64,000 bases of DNA from 40CM-4-68-19 sp036513415. GTDB lineage: Bacteria; Myxococcota; Myxococcia; Myxococcales; 40CM-4-68-19. A program made the translations under genes and the position numbers. Positions within the stretch are counted from its first letter, which is position 1. The number at the start of each line of letters is the position of its first letter. The notes beneath the pieces were generated by a model that was not told where the DNA came from, searched no databases, and saw only the letters and a program-made list of their open reading frames with translations. Positions 44,325-52,992 of this stretch are shown here, one piece after another. The DNA lies in assembly GCA_036513415.1 (NCBI GenBank), contig DATBZA010000137.1, positions 46,725 through 110,724 of the forward strand, written 5' to 3'.

Positions 44325-46796
44325 TTGGAGACAGCGCAAGACAAGCGGGTGCCTTTGGCGGCGCCCGCCGCAGGCGAGTACTCGGCTGACAGCATCAAGG
44401 TCCTGGAGGGCCTGGAGGCGGTCCGCAAGCGCCCGCACATGTACATCCGCGGGGTCGGAGCCGAAGGCCTGCACCACCTCGTCTACGAGGTCGTGGACAA
44501 CTCGGTGGACGAGGCGCTGGTCGGCCACGCGACCACCATCGAGCTGACCATCCATGCCAACGGCTCGCTCTCGGTGCAGGACAACGGCCGGGGGATCCCT
44601 GTCGGGCCGCATCCGACCGAGCCGATCGACACGCTCGACGTGGTGATGACGAAGCTCCACGCGGGCGGGAAGTTCGACGGCAACTCGTACAAGGTCTCCG
44701 GCGGCCTCCACGGCGTGGGCGTCTCCTGCGTCAATGCGCTCAGCGAGTGGCTGGAAGTCGAGGTCTACCGGAACGGCCAGATCTACAAGCAGCGCTACCA
44801 GACCGGCATCCCGGCGGGACAAGTGAAGTCGATCGGCAACACCTCATTGCGCGGAACGAAGGTGACGTTCAAGCCCGACGCGAGCGTGCTCGAGGCCACC
44901 GACTTCAACTTCGACGTGCTTTCCAACCGGATGCGCGAGCTCGCGTTCCTGAACCCGGGGCTGCGCATCCTCATGCGCGACGAGCGCTCCGACAAGAGCC
45001 ACGACTTCAAGTACGAAGGCGGGATCGTCGCCTACGTCGAGCTGCTCAACAAGAACAAGACGGTCCTCTTCGATCCGCCCATCGCGGTGAAGGGCGAGGT
45101 CAACGGCGCGGAAGTGAACGTCGCGCTGCAGTGGAATGACGGCTTCGACGAGAAGGTGTTCTCGTTCGCGAACAACATCAACACCGTGGACGGCGGTCCG
45201 CACCTGATCGGCTTCAAGAGCGCGCTCACGCGCACCGTGATCAAGTACGGCGAGGAGAGCGGCGCCTGGAAGGAGATCAAGGAGTCTCCTTCGGGCGAGG
45301 ACATCCGCGAAGGGTTGACCGCGGTGGTGTCGGTGAAGATCCCGGGAGCCCAGTTCGAGGGCAACCTCAAGGGCAAGCTCGTCAACACCGAAGCGAAAGC
45401 CGTGGTCGAGGACCTGGTCGGGCGCAAGCTGACGGAGTTCTGGGAGCGCACGCCGGCCACCGCCAAGCGGGTGATGGCCAAGGTCGCCGACGCGGCGCGG
45501 GCCCGAATCGCCGCGCGGAAGGCGCGGGAGACGGTCCGTCGCAAGGGCGCGCTGGACTCGGCCTCGCTACCCGGCAAGCTGGCCGACTGTCAGGAGCGCG
45601 ACCCCGAGAAGTGCGAGCTCTACATCGTCGAGGGAGACTCCGCAGGCGGATCCGCCAAGCAAGGGCGCGACCGGCGCACGCAGGCGATCCTGCCGCTGCG
45701 CGGGAAGATCCTGAACGTCGAGAAGGCGCGCTTCGACAAGATGCTCTCGTCGCAGGAGATCGCCACCATGATCACGGCGATCGGGACCGGCATCCACGAC
45801 GAGTTCGACATCGGCAAGCTGCGCTATCACAAGATCATCCTCATGACCGACGCGGACGTGGACGGCAGCCACATCCGCACGCTGCTCTTGACGTTCTTCT
45901 ACCGGCAGATGCACGACGTGGTGGCGCGGCAGATGGGCGATGGTGCCAAGAAGCACCACCTGTACATCGCGCAGCCGCCGCTCTATCGAGTGAAGAAAGG
46001 CAAGCAGGAGATCTATCTCAAGGACGCGGCCGCGATGGACGCCCACTTGCTCAACATCGGCACCGAAGGAGCCACCGTCCGCGGTAGCAAGAAGGAGCAG
46101 GCCTCGGGAGAGGCGCTGAAGGCTCTCCTCGACAAGGTGCTTCGCTACCACCGGCTCCTCGACAAGGTGGACAAGCGGCGCGACGGGCGCGTGCTGGATG
46201 CGGCGCTCTCCGCCACCAGCCTCGATGATCGCGCGCTGCGGAACCCGAAGATCCTGGGGGCGCAGTCCAAGGCGCTCCGCGATGCGCTGGCGAAAGCGCA
46301 TCCGGGAGAGACCCTGTCGGTGGAGATCGCGGAAGATCCCGAGCACGGGTGTCAGAAGCTGGTGGTGCGGCTGGGGCACAACGGCGCGATGCGCGAGACG
46401 CCGCTGGACCACGTGCTGCTTACCGGCCCGGACTTCGACGACTTGAAGAAGCTGCGGAAGGAGTTCGCGCCTCTTGGCGAGGCGCCCTACGAGCTGACCA
46501 CCAAGGAAGGTGCCTCCGGGCAGAGCGCGAAGAACGCCATCGAGCTGGTGGAGCTGCTCAAGCGCGCCGCCTCCAAGGGACTCGAGATCCAGCGGTACAA
46601 AGGCCTGGGCGAGATGAATGCGGAGCAGCTGTGGGAGACCACCATGGATCCTGCCCGCCGCACGCTCCTCGAGGTGCACGCCGACGACATGGCGGAGGCC
46701 GAGCTGATGTTCACCACGCTCATGGGCGACGCGGTCGAGCCGCGGCGCGAGTTCATCGAGAAGAATGCGCTCGATGCGACGAACCTCGACATCTGA
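44325..46796 (+). CDS. gyrB: DNA gyrase subunit B
   Basis: The 823-residue ATPase subunit of gyrase. The GHKL motifs are YEVVDNSVDEAL, DNGRGIPVG and GGLHGVGVSCVNALS; the TOPRIM part has EGDSAGGSAKQGRDRRTQAI and DADVDGSHIRTLLLTFFYR. A long insertion after the TOPRIM core (about residues 590-720) is like that of Gram-negative enzymes. TTG at 44325 is preceded by AGAGG and gives the usual distance to SIKVLEGLEAVRKRP. Confidence 0.96.
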   Translation: METAQDKRVPLAAPAAGEYSADSIKVLEGLEAVRKRPHMYIRGVGAEGLHHLVYEVVDNSVDEALVGHATTIELTIHANGSLSVQDNGRGIPVGPHPTEPIDTLDVVMTKLHAGGKFDGNSYKVSGGLHGVGVSCVNALSEWLEVEVYRNGQIYKQRYQTGIPAGQVKSIGNTSLRGTKVTFKPDASVLEATDFNFDVLSNRMRELAFLNPGLRILMRDERSDKSHDFKYEGGIVAYVELLNKNKTVLFDPPIAVKGEVNGAEVNVALQWNDGFDEKVFSFANNINTVDGGPHLIGFKSALTRTVIKYGEESGAWKEIKESPSGEDIREGLTAVVSVKIPGAQFEGNLKGKLVNTEAKAVVEDLVGRKLTEFWERTPATAKRVMAKVADAARARIAARKARETVRRKGALDSASLPGKLADCQERDPEKCELYIVEGDSAGGSAKQGRDRRTQAILPLRGKILNVEKARFDKMLSSQEIATMITAIGTGIHDEFDIGKLRYHKIILMTDADVDGSHIRTLLLTFFYRQMHDVVARQMGDGAKKHHLYIAQPPLYRVKKGKQEIYLKDAAAMDAHLLNIGTEGATVRGSKKEQASGEALKALLDKVLRYHRLLDKVDKRRDGRVLDAALSATSLDDRALRNPKILGAQSKALRDALAKAHPGETLSVEIAEDPEHGCQKLVVRLGHNGAMRETPLDHVLLTGPDFDDLKKLRKEFAPLGEAPYELTTKEGASGQSAKNAIELVELLKRAASKGLEIQRYKGLGEMNAEQLWETTMDPARRTLLEVHADDMAEAELMFTTLMGDAVEPRREFIEKNALDATNLDI

Positions 46797-46830
46797 GCGT
46801 TCTCGAATCTGAGCGCTCAGGAGTCTGACC

Positions 46831-46867
46831 TTCAGATCAAACGCCGAGCACGCCAAGCACGCCGAGG
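46831..46867. repeat. Palindromic repeat family, solo arm (copy C)
   Basis: A 37-bp single arm, starting TTCAGATCAAACGCCGAG and ending CACGCCGAGG, lies between the convergent gyrB and the following minus-strand gene. No core or second arm follows, so it is a solo or truncated copy. Confidence 0.8.
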
Positions 46868-46870
46868 TTT

Positions 46871-47602
46871 TTATTTTGCCGGAGCGGCGGACCTCATTCG
46901 CGGGTATGCGGGCAGTGCTGGATCGCGGCCGGGCAAGGAGTGCGTTCCCGCGTGGGCTTCGATGATGGCGGGTTTGCCGGACGATATTTGCAGAATGCCG
47001 TCGAGAGTCAGTGCGGTGAGCCAGGCGGTCTGGCGATCCCGGGAGAGGGCCAGGTAGATGGTGCCGGGCTGGTCGCCGGGGACCGGTTCGAGCTGAGCGC
47101 CTTCAGCTCCGGACAGCACACGGACGTGCAGCGGGAGGCTCCGTCCGTGCCGGCGGAATGCCGGGGGATGGACCTGGGCGAGCGACGAGCTGAACTGGGC
47201 CGCATCGGGCGTGTACTGCCCGGCCCATCCGCGGTCCAACTCCTCGGCCGCGGCGCGGAGCCCGTCGAGCAGGCCCGGGGCCGGATCCGCAGGCGGGCGC
47301 GGATCGCCGGATGCGGAGCGGAGCGCAAGACAGATTCCGACTCCGAGCAGGAATGCGAGGTGGAGGAGAGCGCGGGGGCTGCGGCGAAGCGCGGCCTCTG
47401 AGGCCAGCCAGAGGGTCAGGAAGGCGAGCAGCGCGGCGGAGGCCACGAGCAGGGCGCCGTTGCGCACGTCCCAGGCGAGCGCCGCCTCGAACAGGCCCTG
47501 CGACCGGAGCCAGAGGAGAGCAGGGCGGGCGACCAGCGCAGCGCCCAGAGCGGCCAGGGCCGCGTACGCGGCGAGATATGCGAGGCGCATCACAGTCCGC
47601 AT
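46871..47602 (-). CDS. Hypothetical membrane protein with extracytoplasmic domain
   Basis: A 243-residue protein with three N-terminal membrane helices (including LAYLAAYAALAALGAALVAR and LLHLAFLLGVGICLALR) followed by a soluble domain of about 140 residues. No family is recognised. It is convergent with gyrB and divergent from the next gene, with starts 22 bases apart. Confidence 0.65.
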   Translation of the reverse strand: MRTVMRLAYLAAYAALAALGAALVARPALLWLRSQGLFEAALAWDVRNGALLVASAALLAFLTLWLASEAALRRSPRALLHLAFLLGVGICLALRSASGDPRPPADPAPGLLDGLRAAAEELDRGWAGQYTPDAAQFSSSLAQVHPPAFRRHGRSLPLHVRVLSGAEGAQLEPVPGDQPGTIYLALSRDRQTAWLTALTLDGILQISSGKPAIIEAHAGTHSLPGRDPALPAYPRMRSAAPAK

Positions 47603-47624
47603 GAGAGTGCGCTAGGGTCTGGCG

Positions 47625-48260
47625 GTGCTGCTCGCGCTCGTTCTCGCAGTCGCCGCCCAGAGGACGCCTCCACACTGGCCGGTTTCGCCGCTCTTCGCCG
47701 ATCCGGGCTTGCGGGCAGCGCTAGGAAACATCGACCCCAAGCCAAGCGCGTGGGCGGAATATCTGCTGCGCGCCCCCGGGAAGGGCGACCTGCGGGTGCG
47801 AGCGACGGTGTTGGCCGCGGTCGAGGATGGACGGTACTGGCTCGAGCTCGCGACCGCCGGGGAGTCCGGCCTGGCGTCGGTGGCGAAGCTTCTCATCCAT
47901 GGCAACGCGTCCTCTCTCGGCGACGTCGAGCGGCTGTACGTGATGATCGCGGGCCAGCAACCCATCGAGGTCCCACTCGACGAGGTCCGGCCCGCGAGCG
48001 CCAAGCCGCCGGCGGAGGTGCAGATGGTGGAGCGGCTGGCCCCGGAGCGAGTGCACGTGGCCGCCGGTGAGTTCAATGCCGACGTGTTCCGCGTCTCGGG
48101 GACGCGGATCTGGCGCGCGTCCGGCGTCCCCCTCTGGGGGCTCGTCAAGGCGCGGTCGGCCCGGCAGTCCATGGAGCTGGTCGCATCCGGTACCACCGGG
48201 GGACACTCGCTGTTCCCGCCCGGCTGGGATCAGGGGAAGGGAAGCGAAAGCAGGAAGTAG
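47625..48260 (+). CDS. Hypothetical exported protein
   Basis: A 211-residue protein from GTG 47625 with a short signal peptide (LLALVLAVAAQ). The rest is soluble, with ARATVLAAVEDGRYWLELAT-like beta-rich text and no recognised domain. Its 3' end overlaps the convergent Flp-like gene by 31 bases. Confidence 0.65.
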   Translation: MLLALVLAVAAQRTPPHWPVSPLFADPGLRAALGNIDPKPSAWAEYLLRAPGKGDLRVRATVLAAVEDGRYWLELATAGESGLASVAKLLIHGNASSLGDVERLYVMIAGQQPIEVPLDEVRPASAKPPAEVQMVERLAPERVHVAAGEFNADVFRVSGTRIWRASGVPLWGLVKARSARQSMELVASGTTGGHSLFPPGWDQGKGSESRK

Positions 48261-48430
48261 GAACCGCGCACATGCGCATCGAGCGCCCGCAGCATGCCGG
48301 GATGCGTCCTCATCAGCCAGGCGCCGCCCACGGCGAGGCCTCCGAGCAGCGTCGCCAGCAGGATCCCGGATTCGACGAGGGCCTGTCCCTCCTCGGCGCG
48401 CAGAAAGCGTTGGCCCCGGCGCGGGATCAT
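48230..48430 (-). CDS. Flp/TadE-like small pilin
   Basis: A 66-residue protein with the pilin-type N-terminus AEEGQALVESGILLATLLGG: basic leader, Glu after the Gly-rich cut site and a hydrophobic helix. It resembles Flp or TadE pseudopilins, which are cut by a prepilin peptidase. It is the last gene of the pseudopilin operon. Confidence 0.65.
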   Translation of the reverse strand: MIPRRGQRFLRAEEGQALVESGILLATLLGGLAVGGAWLMRTHPGMLRALDAHVRGSYFLLSLPFP

Positions 48431-49146
48431 CGGGGAGCTCCGTCGACCCGGGTCACGAACACTGCCGCGCCCTGGTTCTCATCCAGCTTCTGCAGCGCCA
48501 CCGAGACCGTGGTGCCTGGTCTGGAGAAGGTCATCAGGCTCCCGCCCGACGGGTCGTGCTTCTCGGAAAACCCCTGCGCGGCGAGGGCCTGCCGGTAGAA
48601 CGCCTGGACCTCGTGCACCGGTTGTGCGCTGACGAACTGGGCGCTCTCCGCCCGGGTCCCCGTGTCAGCGCTGTGGAATCCAAGGAAGGCGCGGTGCGCG
48701 GATGGAACCGGGAAGGACGCTCCCTCGGCGCCGCGCAGGAAACGGGGAGGCCTGCGCGGATTGGTCGTGCCCGACAGGACTAGAGTCTGGCCATCCGGCT
48801 GCGGGACGGCGTTGACGAAGCGCTGGAGACCGCTTCCCGGATCGAACACGGAGACGTGAGCAAGCGCCTCGTCGCCCGCGATGACCGGAAGCAGACCGCG
48901 GGCGCGGAACGCGTCGGCATGGAACTGGATCACCCGCCGCGGCGAATCCGCGGTGTAGAAGAGCGAGAGCTGCATGGGCTGGCCGGAGACCTCCAATCCG
49001 TCGCCCACGGAGAGCTCACCCGCGCGGCCCGAGGCCTGGTCCGCGCTACCCCGTGAACCCTGTGCGAATGCGCCACCAGCGCTCGCACCTGCGAGGAGCG
49101 CTCCAAATGCCAAAGCGAACGCGAGGGCGATCCGGGCTGCGCTCAT
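48427..49146 (-). CDS. Hypothetical secreted protein in pseudopilin operon
   Basis: A 239-residue protein with a signal peptide (MSAARIALAFALAFGALLAG, cut near AFAQ). The soluble part has two similar halves, each with a YTADSPRRVIQFHADAF or QPVHEVQAFYRQAL segment, a duplication. No family is recognised. It overlaps both neighbours by four bases, so it is translated with the pseudopilin genes. Confidence 0.7.
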   Translation of the reverse strand: MSAARIALAFALAFGALLAGASAGGAFAQGSRGSADQASGRAGELSVGDGLEVSGQPMQLSLFYTADSPRRVIQFHADAFRARGLLPVIAGDEALAHVSVFDPGSGLQRFVNAVPQPDGQTLVLSGTTNPRRPPRFLRGAEGASFPVPSAHRAFLGFHSADTGTRAESAQFVSAQPVHEVQAFYRQALAAQGFSEKHDPSGGSLMTFSRPGTTVSVALQKLDENQGAAVFVTRVDGAPR

Positions 49147-50447
49147 CCGCAGCTCCCGAATCTGTTCGCCCGCTGGGCGTTGCGAGATCCGCCGAAAAAG
49201 TGCCCCCGGCAGCGGTAGCTCTTCACGTATTCGTTGTCCGTGGCGAGCTGCGCCTTGACCGGCTCGAGGTGCGGGGTCTCGAGCTCGCGATCCAGGCCCC
49301 CGGCGCGCCGCCACCACGCCGTGTTGATCCGGTACGGCACCGTGTAGCGCGTGCGATCCACCCCGTCGCCCACGCTCTGCTCGCCGTCCAGGCCGATGAC
49401 CCGGGCTCCCGTCGCGATCACGTCGCCGGCGCGCTGCGTGGGGCAGGGCACGTCCCTGCCGGCGATCTCGCAGCGATGCGGCACCCAGCTCTCCGGCGCA
49501 CGCTCCGGCGGCAGGATGGTGATGGGCCCCCGGTTGGTCGCCGGATCGTCCATCCGATCGGTGGAAAAGACATCCGGCAAGGTACCGCCAACCATCGCCT
49601 TGCTGACTCCGAAGCGGGAGATGCGGCTGACCAGACCACTCCATTCCCGGAAGCCCGGGATCCGGCTCGCGCCGGCGAACGCGATCTCGCGGACTTGCGC
49701 GCTGACCTGCCGCTCGACTTGAGGATACGTGCGCCAAGGAGAGGCGCCGGTGTCCGTGTCCGCCCCGGTGAACGTGTAGGGCGCTGGCTTGGGCCAGGCC
49801 TTCCAGGGGTCGAACACGAGCTGCATTGGCCGCCGCGATGCGAGAGGCGCCTGAAGGGCGAAGGAGGCAAGCGATCGCGGGCGCCCGAGATCGTTTGCTC
49901 CCCCCCGCCCGAGCAGATCGCCGCCGCCGAGGATGAGCAGTCGCCCGTCGTGCCGTGCCCGGACCAGGGAGACGCGCGCCAGCGCCATACCGTTCGTGTT
50001 GAACCTCATTGCGCGAGCCGCCGCGTCGAACGACCTTGGGAGCGCGCCGCCCACCAGCTGAGCGAAACGGTCCCAGGGACCTCCCGTCGGCTGAGGCCGG
50101 GACGCGCCGCCGAGGCTCACCTCCGCCGTGGTGGTGTCCACGTGCGCGCGGAAGACCAGGTCACGAGCGAGCGGGTAGAGAACGAGGCCGGTGTGCCGCG
50201 CGCGGATCTGATTAGGCGAGCGCAAGTCGGCGAACCGCTGCTGGACGTCGATATCGATCTGTTCCGGTGACTTGAACACAGTGCTCTCCCAGAGCGCGTA
50301 CCGGACGGCCTCAGCGGCCTTGAGCTTCAAGACCAGGACATCCGAGAGCGCCGAGGACCAGTAGACGATGAGCACGAGACAGGGAACGACGAGGGCGGCC
50401 TCGGTCAGAGCGCTCCCGCGATCCTCTCTGTGCAGCCGGAATCGCAT
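49143..50447 (-). CDS. TadE-like pseudopilin, large
   Basis: A 434-residue protein with the TadE-type start EDRGSALTEAALVVPCLVLI, one membrane helix and then about 400 extracytoplasmic residues without a known domain. TadE proteins are minor pseudopilins of Flp pili, but most are under 200 residues. It lies one base after the stop of the TadG-like gene. Confidence 0.7.
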   Translation of the reverse strand: MRFRLHREDRGSALTEAALVVPCLVLIVYWSSALSDVLVLKLKAAEAVRYALWESTVFKSPEQIDIDVQQRFADLRSPNQIRARHTGLVLYPLARDLVFRAHVDTTTAEVSLGGASRPQPTGGPWDRFAQLVGGALPRSFDAAARAMRFNTNGMALARVSLVRARHDGRLLILGGGDLLGRGGANDLGRPRSLASFALQAPLASRRPMQLVFDPWKAWPKPAPYTFTGADTDTGASPWRTYPQVERQVSAQVREIAFAGASRIPGFREWSGLVSRISRFGVSKAMVGGTLPDVFSTDRMDDPATNRGPITILPPERAPESWVPHRCEIAGRDVPCPTQRAGDVIATGARVIGLDGEQSVGDGVDRTRYTVPYRINTAWWRRAGGLDRELETPHLEPVKAQLATDNEYVKSYRCRGHFFGGSRNAQRANRFGSCG

Positions 50448-50448
50448 C

Positions 50449-52056
50449 TCAGTGCAGGAGGAGATGCCCGAGCAGCGGTACGGCGGCCAGCCCTGCCTTG
50501 GCCGCCGCGTTCGACTCGAGGACCGGCATGAGCCGTGCGCCCCAGAGCGGGTTGAAGAAGTTGGGCATCTCCCTCCAATCTCCGGGTCGGTGGTAGTAGG
50601 CCTGCGCGGCAGAGAAGGCGTTCAACCCGCGGTGCAGCGGCTGCAGCTGACGCGGCAACCCCGGAATCCGCGGTCCGTCGGTCGCCGCCAGCCGGAAGTC
50701 CGTGGCAGCCGACCCGGCGTTCCGCCCGTTCCAGGAGAACCGCCGGCCGTGGGACCTCGCGGCCCCAGGTTCCGCATCGAAGTCATCGGCCGCCAGCGCA
50801 AGGCCCACCACGACGTCGGGCTGCGCGAAGTTGCCCAGGGGCGCGGTAGGGCCCGGGGCCGGTTTCCCTTTCGCCTGCGGCGCGAAATAGACGTAAGGGG
50901 ACATCCAGAAGAGCCGCTGGGCCGGGACCGGAGCGTATTTCCGCAGCGCCGCGCTCATCTGGGCGCGCACGAATCCGACGCCAGGGAGGATCGCCCGCAG
51001 CCAGAACGGCACGGAGAAGAGCAGGGAGTACTGGTGGGCGGACTCCCGCGCCCCATGGATCTGATCCAGTTCCACCAGCGAAAGCAGATTGAGGTTCTTG
51101 CTGAACCCGAAGGCCTTCGCGACCAGCTGGAGACGCTGCGCGCTCCAGATCTGTGACGCCGGCGCTTGCCCGCCGCCGCTCCCGCTCTCGGGCGGGAAGG
51201 AGCCCATCTCGGTGCGGCCGACGCTGCCGAGCTCGACCGACGCGAGTCCGACCGAGAATCTCCATCTGAAATGGCGCGCCATCGGCGAGAGCGATGGAGA
51301 GTCAGAACGGTCGCCGTACGCGACCCAGGGCTGCCGCGCCGAGTTCGCAATCTCCAGCATGTGCAGCCGCGCCTGCTGCACGGCATCGCTCTTCGCGCCG
51401 GTGAGGATGCGGATCGTCTCCGCCGCATTCTGCGGCATGGTCAGATGGCCGCGCGTCTGGGCGAAGACGGTCTGGTTCGCCAGCGGCAACAGTCGGGGCC
51501 AGATCGGCTGGTACGGCCGCGCCGCCGAGTCGCCCGAATGGGCTTCCGGCTGGATCGGCTTTCCCAGCCGGAGCCAGACCGAATGCCAGGCCCCTTCCTG
51601 CAGGCCGTACAGCAGCATGTTGGCGGCCGAAAGCAAGGGACAGAGCGCCGCGATGCCGGCATCGAGGATCCGCACGAGCGCGCCGAGCCCGTTCTCGATG
51701 GCCGCGGCGATGGGCCCGATGAACGGCGCGTTGCTGAGGATCCCCAGCATGGGTTTCAGTCCGGCCCAGATGAAGTGCACCCAGGTGAGATAGCTGGTGG
51801 CTGCCATCAACGACGCGTAGTGCACGACCATGGCGCGGTTGGTGTACGCGGTGAAGTTCATCACCCGCGCCTCTAGCGCCGCCTGGGAGTACGCCGCGGA
51901 ATCCGCCGCCGCCTGGAGCTGCACCTTGTCGTAGACGGCGCGGCCCAGGTTCACGGTGCCGAGCACGCACAGCATCAGCACCAGCCCGAAGATCGCCGCC
52001 AGGACCAGCGCCTGTCCTTCTTCGGACCGCTGGACGGCGCGCAGCTTCGCGATCAC
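50449..52056 (-). CDS. TadG-like pilus-assembly protein
   Basis: A 535-residue protein from GTG 52056. The N-terminus SEEGQALVLAAIFGLVLML is the TadE/TadG membrane anchor, followed by KVQLQAAADSAAYSQAALEA, typical of TadG. The large extracytoplasmic part has no recognised von Willebrand domain. The start overlaps the upstream stop (GTGA). Confidence 0.75.
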   Translation of the reverse strand: MIAKLRAVQRSEEGQALVLAAIFGLVLMLCVLGTVNLGRAVYDKVQLQAAADSAAYSQAALEARVMNFTAYTNRAMVVHYASLMAATSYLTWVHFIWAGLKPMLGILSNAPFIGPIAAAIENGLGALVRILDAGIAALCPLLSAANMLLYGLQEGAWHSVWLRLGKPIQPEAHSGDSAARPYQPIWPRLLPLANQTVFAQTRGHLTMPQNAAETIRILTGAKSDAVQQARLHMLEIANSARQPWVAYGDRSDSPSLSPMARHFRWRFSVGLASVELGSVGRTEMGSFPPESGSGGGQAPASQIWSAQRLQLVAKAFGFSKNLNLLSLVELDQIHGARESAHQYSLLFSVPFWLRAILPGVGFVRAQMSAALRKYAPVPAQRLFWMSPYVYFAPQAKGKPAPGPTAPLGNFAQPDVVVGLALAADDFDAEPGAARSHGRRFSWNGRNAGSAATDFRLAATDGPRIPGLPRQLQPLHRGLNAFSAAQAYYHRPGDWREMPNFFNPLWGARLMPVLESNAAAKAGLAAVPLLGHLLLH

Positions 52057-52814
52057 GGGCGGGCCCACTTCCGGTAGGGGTTCGACTGCATGCGCATGGT
52101 GTAGAAGGCCTCGACCGGCAGGTAGTACCGTCCGGCGCGCCCGGCAGCGACCAGGGCCGCGAGAGATATCCCTTCCGGCGTTGCCTGCGCCGCGGTGGCG
52201 CCTGCGGCCACGGCGCGCGAGATGCGAACCGCGTCGGGCCCCGCTTGCCCTCCAAACCGCGGACTGGTGAGGTCCCAGCCTTGCCAGTCCCCGAGAACGC
52301 CGGCCTTCGCGGCCATCCACAGGGTCTGGATGAGCTTGTTCGCGAACGGCACCTTGAGCTCGTAAAGGTAGCGGATCTGCAGGGAGAGCAGGGTCGCATC
52401 CGTGGCGCCCGGACGGACATCGTCGAAGTCGATCTCCTGGCCGTTCAGGTGCCGCCCCCAGGCGCTGAAGTCCGAAACGGCCGGGCTGTGCACGTACACG
52501 CGCAGCGGGGTCAATCCGAGGGGAGCGAGCACCGCGTCCTCTGCCTTGAAGCGGAGCAACGTTTTGGCGATGGCCGGAAAACTGTCGGTGGGCCCGATGC
52601 CCGGCAGGATGGCGAACGTCGCCGCGTCCCGCATCTTGCCGGGGTCGCCGTTCATCACGATCCCGGTGCGCGCCGCCGCGAACGCGGCGAGATCGGCGAG
52701 GATCCGCGCCTGCTGCAACTGGGTCAGCTGCACCGCTGCCAGCAGCAGGAACACCATCCCGGGCAGGATGATGGCCGCCTCGGCGATGGCCTGCCCGTCT
52801 TCGCTGCGGCCCAT
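52053..52814 (-). CDS. TadE-like pseudopilin
   Basis: A 253-residue protein starting MGRSEDGQAIAEAAIILPGM, the TadE signature with a membrane helix, then an extracytoplasmic domain. It is the first gene of the five-gene operon. No Tad ATPase, secretin or prepilin peptidase gene lies in this window, so the export machinery must be elsewhere. Confidence 0.75.
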   Translation of the reverse strand: MGRSEDGQAIAEAAIILPGMVFLLLAAVQLTQLQQARILADLAAFAAARTGIVMNGDPGKMRDAATFAILPGIGPTDSFPAIAKTLLRFKAEDAVLAPLGLTPLRVYVHSPAVSDFSAWGRHLNGQEIDFDDVRPGATDATLLSLQIRYLYELKVPFANKLIQTLWMAAKAGVLGDWQGWDLTSPRFGGQAGPDAVRISRAVAAGATAAQATPEGISLAALVAAGRAGRYYLPVEAFYTMRMQSNPYRKWARP

Positions 52815-52916
52815 GATGCGATGGTGCTCCGGGACGACAACGGATCACATCCGTCAACCGGCGTCCGGAACGATCTGTTGTCCGCATCGCCACAGGCACG
52901 CTAGAACCCACTCGAC

Positions 52917-52987
52917 TGGGGCGTCGTCTAAAGGCAGGACGCGGGACTTTGAATCCCGCTATGATGGTTCGAATCCATCCGCCCCAA
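52917..52987 (+). tRNA. tRNA-Gln (anticodon TTG)
   Basis: The cloverleaf folds as acceptor TGGGGCG/CGCCCCA, D arm GTC..GAC, anticodon stem CGGGA/TCCCG with loop CTTTGAA (anticodon TTG), and T arm GATGG/CCATC with loop TTCGAAT. The discriminator base is A at 52987 and CCA is not encoded. It is the attachment site of the downstream islands. Confidence 0.95.
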
Positions 52988-52992
52988 CTCAG
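52944..52992. repeat. Attachment site, left copy (49 bp)
   Basis: From GGACTTTGAATCCCGC in the anticodon arm to ACTCAG past the gene, 49 bp recur exactly at 62326-62374. This is the usual crossover segment of tyrosine recombinases using a tRNA gene. The stop codon of the glycosylase-like gene lies in it. Confidence 0.9.
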
